Source of the DNA: JBJXFY01 sp046155815
GTDB taxonomy: Bacteria; Verrucomicrobiota; Verrucomicrobiia; Limisphaerales; CAIMTB01
Assembly: GCA_046155815.1 (NCBI GenBank)
Contig: JBJXFY010000437.1
Span: 1-7,182, forward strand
Direction of reading: 5' to 3'
Length of the DNA stretch: 7,182 nt
Shown here: positions 1 through 4,965 of the stretch, piece after piece
How the letters are laid out: each line of letters starts with the position of its first letter
Position numbering within the stretch: position 1 is the first letter of the stretch
Translations under genes and position numbers: made by a program
Notes under the pieces: model-generated
Databases searched by the model: none
Told to the model about the DNA's origin: nothing
Seen by the model: the letters and a program-made list of their open reading frames with translations, nothing else

Positions 1-21
1 CGACCGGTGCCCCGCCGGTCG
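1..21. other. Perfect 7-bp hairpin at the window edge
   Basis: Bases 1-7 (CGACCGG) are the exact reverse complement of bases 15-21 (CCGGTCG), with a 7-base loop between them. The stem may continue to the left of the window. It could be the terminator stem of an upstream gene, but no T-run follows, so an intrinsic terminator is not well supported. The rest of 22-187 shows no convincing gene. The frame that leads into gene 1 has a TAG stop at 35-37 and no ATG before 188. Confidence 0.25.
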
Positions 22-187
22 GCCAGCCGTTTCGTAGCGGCGCACATGGGACGGCCAAGGGCATCCTTACCCACCGGGCGTTCCCAGCGCGGAAGCCGAT
101 GGACGACAGTTTGCCAGCCAATCCCACTCCGGAGGCCGCCCGGCCGCGGCGCGAATTTCATCGCGGCGCGGGCCGCGGTTCCGGCAG

Positions 188-3100
188 ATGAAGCGCGTGC
201 TCCATACCCCTTGGTCCCTGTCCTGCCTGCTCGCGCTGGCCTTCCGCGCCGTCGGCGCGGTGCCGGAATGGCACACGGACGGGGACCACCGCCGCGCGGT
301 GCTGACGGTGCCCGCTGGCGGCCGGGCGGGCTTCACGTTGCTGCCGCCGGTCGGCACCGGGCTGGCCTTCACCAACGCGCTGTCCGACGAGCGCTCCGTG
401 ACGAACCGCCACCTCCTCAGCGGTTCGGGCGTGGCCTGCGGGGACGCGGATGGCGACGGCCTCACCGACCTCTACCTCTGCGGCGTCGACAGCGACAACC
501 GGCTCTATCGAAACCTCGGCGGCTGGCGCTTCGCCGACCTCACGGCCGCGGCGGGCCCCATCGCATGCCCCGGCGAGGACTCGACCGGCGCGGCCTTCGC
601 CGACGTGGACGGCGACGGCGACCTCGACCTGCTTGTGAACGGCCTGGGCACGGGCACGCGTCTTTTCCTGAATGACGGGAAGGCCGCGTTCACCGAGGTG
701 ACGGATGCGGCGGGCCTGCGCTCGAAGTCCGGCGCGACCTCCCTCGCGCTGGCGGACGTGGACGGGGACGGCGACCTCGACCTCTACGTCACGCACTTCC
801 GGCCCGTGACGGTGAAGGACAAGCCGCAGACACGCTACCGGCTCCAGAACATCGGCGGACGGCCCGAGGTGATCGCGGTGGACGGCCGGCCGGTCACGGA
901 GCCGGACCTGACGAACCGCTTCGTGGTCACGCCCTCGGGCAGCGTGCTCGAGCTGGGCGAACCGGACACGCTGTACCTGAATGACGGGAAAGGCCGGTTC
1001 AGCGCGGTTGCGTGGACGGGCGGGGCCTTCCTCGACGAGGATGGCAGGCCGCTCGCGGAGGCGCCGCGCGACTGGGGGCTGGCGGCGCAGTTCCACGATT
1101 TCACCGGCGACGGCGCCCCGGACCTCTACGTGTGCAACGACCTCTTCACGCCGGACCGCCTCTGGGTGAACGACGGCCGGGGCCGCTTCCGCGCCCTCCC
1201 GCGCACGGCGGTCCGCAGCATCTCCACCTTCTCGATGGGCGTGGATTTTGCGGACTTCGACCGCGACGGGGACGTGGATGTCTTCGTCGCGGACATGCTG
1301 AGCCGCTCGCATGTGAACCGCCACATCCAGGTGGCCGAGGCGTCGCCGGTGTTCTGGCCGATCGGCGTTTACGAGAACCGCCCGCAGGCGCTGCGGAACA
1401 CGCTCCAGGTGAACCGCGGCGACGGCACCTTCGCCGAGATCGCCTACGCCGCGGGCGTGGAGGCGAGCGAATGGTCCTGGGGGCCGATCTTCCTCGACGT
1501 GGACCTCGACGGCTTCGAGGACCTCCTGATCTCGAACGGCCAGCTCCGCGACTTCCAGAACGTGGACAAGGGCCGCGAGCTTGAGGCCGCCCAGGCCGGG
1601 CGCCAGCTCACCGCGCGCGACATCTTCCGGCTGAACATGCTTTTCCCGGACTACAGCTCGCGGAAGGCCGCGTTCCGCAACCGGGGCGACCGCACCTTTG
1701 AGGACATGGAGGGCAAATGGGGTTTCGACACCCTGGGCATCTCGCAGGGCATGGCGCTGGCCGACCTCGACAACGACGGCGACCTCGACGTGGTCGTGAA
1801 CAACCTCCGCGCCGCCGCTGGCGTGTACCGCAACGACGCATCCGCGCCGCGCCTCGCCGTGCGGCTGGCCGGCCGCTCACCGAACACGCGGGGCGTCGGG
1901 GCGAAGATCACCGTGCGCGGCGGCCCGGTGGACCAGCGGCAGGAAATGCTTGCCGGCGGTCGCTACCTCGGCGGCGACGATCCGGTGCGGGCCTTCGCGG
2001 CGGGAACGAGTCTGGCGCTGACCGTGGACGTGGCGTGGAGTTCCGGCGCGAAATCCTCCGTCGCGGCGAAACCGAATGAGCTGCTGGAGATCAGCGAGCC
2101 GGCCGGCGGCGGGCGGCCCACCGCCCCTTCGCCACCGGCCCGCGGGCTGGCCTTCGAGGACGCAACGGAGCGGCTGGGCGGCCACCGGCACGTCGAGGAG
2201 CCGTTCGATGACTTCGCGCGCCAGCCGCTGCTGCCCTACCGCCTGAGCCAGCCCGGGCCGGGCATCGCCTGGACCGATCTCGACGGCGACGGGCGCGAGG
2301 ATCTGATCGTCGGCACCGGCCGCGGCGGACAGCCGGCGGCCTGGCGCAACGACGGCCGGGGCGGCTTCCACTCGTGGCGCGGCCCGCCCTTGGACGCGCC
2401 CGAGGCCCGCGACCTGACGGGTCTCGTCACCGCGCCGGACGCCGGCGGCGGCGTGCTCATCCTCGCCGGCGCAGCGAACTACGAGGATGGCGCCAGCCAC
2501 GGCGGCGCCGTGCGCGCCTACGACCTCGTGGGCAGCCGCATCGTGGACGTCGCGCCCGCCACGAGCTCCAGCACCGGCCCGCTGGCGCTGGCGGACGTGG
2601 ATGGCGACGGCGACCTCGACCTGTTCGTGGGCGGCCGGGTGGTGGCGGGACGCTGGCCGGAGGCGGCGGCGTCGCGGCTGTTCCTGCGCGACGGCCCGGC
2701 GTGGCGCGAGGACGCGCGCGCCGCGACGGTCCTGAAGGAGGCCGGGCTGGTCGCTGGCGCGGTGTTCAGCGACCTGGACGGCGACGGCGACCCGGATCTT
2801 GTGCTCGCGACCGAGTGGGGTCCGGTGAGGGTGTTCAGGAACGAATCCGGCGCGTTTGCGGAGCGCACGCGCGATCTGGGCCTCGCGGAGTTCACCGGCT
2901 GGTGGCAGGGCGTGACCACGGGCGACCTCGACGGGGACGGGCGGCTGGAGATCATCGCCACGAACTTTGGCCGCAACACCCGGTATCAGCGATGGCGCGC
3001 CGCGCCGCTACGCGTGCTTTTCGGCGACTTTGATGGCAACGGCACGGTGGAGCTGCTCGAGGCCCGCACCGACCCGGTGTCGGGCCGCATCGTGGCCGAG

Positions 3101-3862
3101 CGGACGCTGGGCAGCGTGGCGCGCGCCATGCCGTGGGTGCAGGAAAGCTTCAGCACGTTCGAGGCGTTCGCCCGCGCCGGCGTTGCGGAGATTCTGGGTG
3201 AATTCGCCGGCCAGGCGCGCGAGCTGCAGGCGACGTGGCTGGAGAGCGCGGTGTTCCGCTGGCGCGACGGAAAGTACGTGCCCGAGCCGCTGCCGACGGA
3301 GGCACAATGGGCGCCGGCCTTCGCCGTGGCCGTGGCGGATGCGAACGGCGACGGCACCGAGGACGTGTTCCTCAGCCAGAACCTCTTCTGTGTGCAGCCC
3401 GAGGCGGCGCGGATGGACGCCGGCCGCGGCCTGTGGCTGCTGGGCGACGGGCGCGGCGGCCTGCGCGCGGAGGAATCGGGCATTGCCGTGTACGGCGAGC
3501 AGCGCGGCGCGGCGCTGGCGGACTACGACGGCGACGGCCGGGTGGATGTCGCAGTGTCCCAGAACGGCGCAGCCACGCGGCTGTTCCGCAATTCCGGCGC
3601 TGTGCCCGGCGTGCGGATGCGCCTGCGCGGTGGCCCCGGCAATCCGTGGGGCGTCGGGGCGCAGCTCCGCGTGGAACGTGGCGGCCGTCCGGGTCCGGTC
3701 CGGGAGATCCACGCCGGCTCGGGGTGTCTCTCGCAGGACAGTCCGGTGGCAGTTCTGGCGGCCCGGCCCGGCGACAGCCTGATCGTCCGCTGGCCGGGCG
3801 GGCGGCAGACCAAGGTGCCCGTCGGCGAAGGCGCGCGGGAGGTGTCCGTCAGCGCACCATGA
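188..3862 (+). CDS. Exported CRTAC1-like protein with two FG-GAP arrays and two ASPIC/UnbV domains
   Basis: A complete 1224-residue protein. Residues 1-24 form a signal peptide (basic MKR, hydrophobic SCLLALAF, likely cut after AVGA), so the product is exported. Asp-rich FG-GAP/VCBS motifs of the DxDGDGxxDL type start at about residues 86, 139, 190, 304, 356, 437 and 526. They are followed by an ASPIC/UnbV domain at about 556-636 (LAVRLAGRSPNTRGVGAKI). A new module opens near 655 (LAFEDATERLGG), with motifs at about 697, 803, 862, 913, 947, 1051 and 1112, and a second ASPIC/UnbV-like domain at about 1142-1222 (NPWGVGAQLRV). In integrin-type propellers such Asp loops bind calcium, so calcium-stabilised beta-propellers are likely here. 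The molecular function of bacterial CRTAC1 proteins is largely unknown; surface binding or adhesion is an inference, and no catalytic motif is visible. The ATG at 188 is chosen because it places the signal peptide at the terminus and an in-frame stop lies at 35-37. No clear Shine-Dalgarno sequence precedes it. Confidence 0.93.
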   Translation: MKRVLHTPWSLSCLLALAFRAVGAVPEWHTDGDHRRAVLTVPAGGRAGFTLLPPVGTGLAFTNALSDERSVTNRHLLSGSGVACGDADGDGLTDLYLCGVDSDNRLYRNLGGWRFADLTAAAGPIACPGEDSTGAAFADVDGDGDLDLLVNGLGTGTRLFLNDGKAAFTEVTDAAGLRSKSGATSLALADVDGDGDLDLYVTHFRPVTVKDKPQTRYRLQNIGGRPEVIAVDGRPVTEPDLTNRFVVTPSGSVLELGEPDTLYLNDGKGRFSAVAWTGGAFLDEDGRPLAEAPRDWGLAAQFHDFTGDGAPDLYVCNDLFTPDRLWVNDGRGRFRALPRTAVRSISTFSMGVDFADFDRDGDVDVFVADMLSRSHVNRHIQVAEASPVFWPIGVYENRPQALRNTLQVNRGDGTFAEIAYAAGVEASEWSWGPIFLDVDLDGFEDLLISNGQLRDFQNVDKGRELEAAQAGRQLTARDIFRLNMLFPDYSSRKAAFRNRGDRTFEDMEGKWGFDTLGISQGMALADLDNDGDLDVVVNNLRAAAGVYRNDASAPRLAVRLAGRSPNTRGVGAKITVRGGPVDQRQEMLAGGRYLGGDDPVRAFAAGTSLALTVDVAWSSGAKSSVAAKPNELLEISEPAGGGRPTAPSPPARGLAFEDATERLGGHRHVEEPFDDFARQPLLPYRLSQPGPGIAWTDLDGDGREDLIVGTGRGGQPAAWRNDGRGGFHSWRGPPLDAPEARDLTGLVTAPDAGGGVLILAGAANYEDGASHGGAVRAYDLVGSRIVDVAPATSSSTGPLALADVDGDGDLDLFVGGRVVAGRWPEAAASRLFLRDGPAWREDARAATVLKEAGLVAGAVFSDLDGDGDPDLVLATEWGPVRVFRNESGAFAERTRDLGLAEFTGWWQGVTTGDLDGDGRLEIIATNFGRNTRYQRWRAAPLRVLFGDFDGNGTVELLEARTDPVSGRIVAERTLGSVARAMPWVQESFSTFEAFARAGVAEILGEFAGQARELQATWLESAVFRWRDGKYVPEPLPTEAQWAPAFAVAVADANGDGTEDVFLSQNLFCVQPEAARMDAGRGLWLLGDGRGGLRAEESGIAVYGEQRGAALADYDGDGRVDVAVSQNGAATRLFRNSGAVPGVRMRLRGGPGNPWGVGAQLRVERGGRPGPVREIHAGSGCLSQDSPVAVLAARPGDSLIVRWPGGRQTKVPVGEGAREVSVSAP
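443..1795 (+). repeat. First array of seven Asp-rich FG-GAP/VCBS motifs
   Basis: Degenerate coding repeats start at 443, 602, 755, 1097, 1253, 1496 and 1763, each encoding an 11-residue core close to DxDxDGxxDLx. The copies at 602 and 755 encode the same DVDGDGDLDL and are nearly identical in DNA. Spacing varies from about 51 to 114 residues, which fits propeller blades with loop insertions rather than a simple tandem repeat. The array ends just before the first ASPIC/UnbV domain. Confidence 0.85.
2276..3553 (+). repeat. Second array of seven Asp-rich FG-GAP/VCBS motifs
   Basis: Motif cores start at 2276, 2594, 2771, 2924, 3026, 3338 and 3521, encoding variants such as DLDGDGREDLI, DVDGDGDLDLF, DFDGNGTVELL and DYDGDGRVDVA. 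The number matches the first array, but the sequences and spacings differ, so any duplication is old. The copy at 3026 has Asn and Glu at positions that are usually Asp. The segment between 2300 and 2590 is long and may hide a blade without the Asp motif. Confidence 0.8.
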
Positions 3863-3895
3863 GGAGGTTTTTCGCCCCGGGGCGGGCGGGACTGG

Positions 3896-3923
3896 TTGAC
3901 AAGGGCGACGGCAGGAGTAGGAA
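3896..3923 (+). promoter_or_regulatory. Possible sigma-70 type promoter
   Basis: A perfect -35 hexamer TTGACA lies at 3896-3901. With a 16-base gap, TAGGAA at 3918-3923 is a weak -10 candidate matching TATAAT at three of six positions. If active, it would give a leader of more than 200 bases before gene 2 that contains the inverted repeat at 3928-3999. The weak -10 makes this tentative. Confidence 0.25.
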
Positions 3924-3927
3924 ACAC

Positions 3928-3999
3928 GTGTCCGGGCGGTGGTACGTTCTTCAGCGGGGTTCCCCACCCCCACCTCCTTGGCGTCTGCCGCCCGGGCAC
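3928..3999 (+). other. Long imperfect inverted repeat, possible leader RNA structure
   Basis: Bases 3928-3942 can pair with 3985-3999 over 15 positions. The core is a perfect 8-bp match (CCGGGCGG at 3932-3939 with CCGCCCGG at 3988-3995), flanked by GTG/CAC and three G-U wobble pairs when read as RNA. The loop of about 42 bases contains GGGGTTCCCC at 3956-3965, which could form a smaller inner arm. No T-run follows, so a terminator is unlikely. A structured 5' leader is possible but unproven in such GC-rich DNA. Confidence 0.3.
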
Positions 4000-4111
4000 T
4001 TCACTCTACGGGGTCCACCGTTCCGCGCTCCCAGGCCTTGACTCCGTGTCTGCCCGGCACTCGTCGCCATTGCCGGCTGGAAATAAGCCCGCTGAATAAG
4101 ATGCAAATGCG

Positions 4112-4141
4112 TTGACCTGCGGACGGTGGCGGAGGTTGGAT
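4112..4141 (+). promoter_or_regulatory. Weak promoter-like pair just before gene 2
   Basis: TTGACC at 4112-4117 and TTGGAT at 4136-4141 are spaced by 18 bases. The first matches the -35 consensus at five of six positions and the second matches TATAAT at three of six. They lie in the least GC-rich part of the window, shortly before the gene 2 start candidates. The site is plausible but of low information. Confidence 0.2.
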
Positions 4142-4161
4142 AGCTGGCGTCCAGTTGTTCT

Positions 4162-4965
4162 ATGCCGGCGGTCGCGCCGTCGGCGGTTCCTGGATGCCTT
4201 AAGGTGTTAGCCGTACCGCCCAATTGGGATCTTTGCCACCGTTTGGCCCTGCCACTTCGCAGAGCGCTGCCCTGCCTAGGGCTGCTGTTCGCGGCCACGG
4301 CCGGCGCACAGGAATTCCGCATCGTGCGGGCTGAGCTGGATGCCGGCGGCCGACCGCGGGTCCAAGTCCCGGGCAACACCAACAGCTACTTCATCCTCCG
4401 CCGCGGCGAGTCCGTGACCGACGTGCGGCTGCCGGTGCACGTCACGCTGGGCGCCCCGGGCGCCGTGATGCTGACCGACTCACGACGGACACGAGACGCC
4501 ACGTTCCTCCGGGTGCAGCGCGTGCCCGTGGACGCCCCGCTGGACAGCGACGGCGACGGCATTGACGACCTCTACGAGCTGCTCCGGCCGACGTTCCTCA
4601 ATCCGCTGGATGCCACGGACGCGCCGCGGGACTTCGACGGCGACACGGTTTCCAACCTCGAGGAGTACCTCGCCGACACCGACCCCGCGGGCGGCTTTAG
4701 GCCGACCACCTTCATGTCCTCGCCGGGGCCGAACGAGTCGGAGGTGTCGGTCAACCGGCCCACGATCCTTGAGTTCGAGCGGGCGCTGAAGCCCGGCACC
4801 GCGCTCGACACGACCAAGATCTTCCCCCAGGGCCGGCGGCCGCACGCTGCTGTCGCGCGTCGCGCTCTCCGCGGACCGGAAGACGGCAACGGTGTTTTAT
4901 CTCGAGCCCATGCCGGGCGGGACGCGCGTGCGCGTCACCGTGCGCGGCGACCAGCTGCTGGATGA
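4162..4965 (+). CDS. N-terminal part of a secreted multidomain protein (frame broken near 4828)
   Basis: The first part of gene 2. A signal peptide is clear (RR, then ALPCLGLLFAATAGA, likely cut before QEF), but from the ATG at 4162 it would have an unusually long N-region. Codons before about 4285 include many AT-rich ones (TTA, GTA, AGA, CTA, CTT) not used by the rest, so a TTG start at 4243 giving a 22-residue signal peptide is a good alternative. After the signal come a beta-rich stretch, then calcium-loop motifs DSDGDGIDD (about residue 128) and DFDGDTVSNLEEYLADTDP (about 157) of the thrombospondin-3/EF-hand style, and the start of an SbsA-like Ig domain (about 179 on, SSPGPNESEVSVNRPTILEFE). 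Sensible protein ends near KIFP (about 4827). The remaining residues to the TGA at 4963-4965 are Arg/Ala-rich and look like out-of-frame translation. The real continuation lies in the next frame. Confidence 0.7.
   Translation: MPAVAPSAVPGCLKVLAVPPNWDLCHRLALPLRRALPCLGLLFAATAGAQEFRIVRAELDAGGRPRVQVPGNTNSYFILRRGESVTDVRLPVHVTLGAPGAVMLTDSRRTRDATFLRVQRVPVDAPLDSDGDGIDDLYELLRPTFLNPLDATDAPRDFDGDTVSNLEEYLADTDPAGGFRPTTFMSSPGPNESEVSVNRPTILEFERALKPGTALDTTKIFPQGRRPHAAVARRALRGPEDGNGVLSRAHAGRDARARHRARRPAAG
4824..4828 (+). other. Frame break in a run of five C
   Basis: Before this site coding sense is in the frame of 4162; after it, sense continues in the frame one base further on (GRTLLSRVALSADRKTATVFYLEP). 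Removing one C from CCCCC gives IFPRAGGRTLLSRV, a smooth join inside the Ig-like domain. The site is therefore either a single-base insertion, real or from homopolymer sequencing error, or much less likely a programmed shift. No slippery heptamer of the usual A/T-rich type is present. Confidence 0.75.

Larger units (their letters stand above)
3863..4161. other. Intergenic region between genes 1 and 2
   Basis: No convincing gene is seen here. The composition is less GC-extreme than the flanks, especially at 4080-4160. It holds a CGCCCCGGGGCG palindrome at 3873-3884 just after the gene 1 stop, a TTGACA box at 3896, a long imperfect inverted repeat at 3928-3999, and a weak promoter-like pair at 4112-4141. 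No stem followed by a T-run is present, so a rho-independent terminator for gene 1 is not evident. The spacing suggests that gene 2 is transcribed separately from gene 1. Confidence 0.6.

Noticed and set aside
158..1324. Minus-strand open frame of 388 codons across gene 1
   Set aside because: Long antisense open frames are expected in very GC-rich coding DNA. Its product is Arg/Ala/Val-rich with no recognisable motif, while the plus strand encodes clear FG-GAP motifs.
443..3553. Regularly recurring near-identical DNA segments that might suggest a repeat array such as CRISPR
   Set aside because: They are in frame, encode DxDGDGxxDL calcium loops and have irregular spacing, so they are protein domain repeats.
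3841..3875. Possible terminator: GGTG/CACC stem followed by TTTTT after gene 1
   Set aside because: The stem is only 4-5 bp with a 10-base loop, lies within the coding end, and is separated from the T-run by about ten bases.
3008..3973. Minus-strand open frame of 321 codons across the end of gene 1
   Set aside because: Same reason: composition is of antisense type (His/Arg/Ala-rich) and it lies over the well-supported second propeller and ASPIC-like region.
3859..4041. Small plus-strand frame starting in an ATGA overlap with the gene 1 stop (about 60 codons)
   Set aside because: The overlap looks like translational coupling, but the product is Pro/Arg/Gly-rich without a motif, and it runs through the inverted repeat and the promoter-like box. 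Kept only as a weak possibility.
4270..4300. Possible lipoprotein signal at the Cys in ALPCLG of gene 2
   Set aside because: Pro before the Cys and the position at the start of the hydrophobic core do not fit a lipobox; a standard signal peptidase I site (TAGA before QEF) follows.
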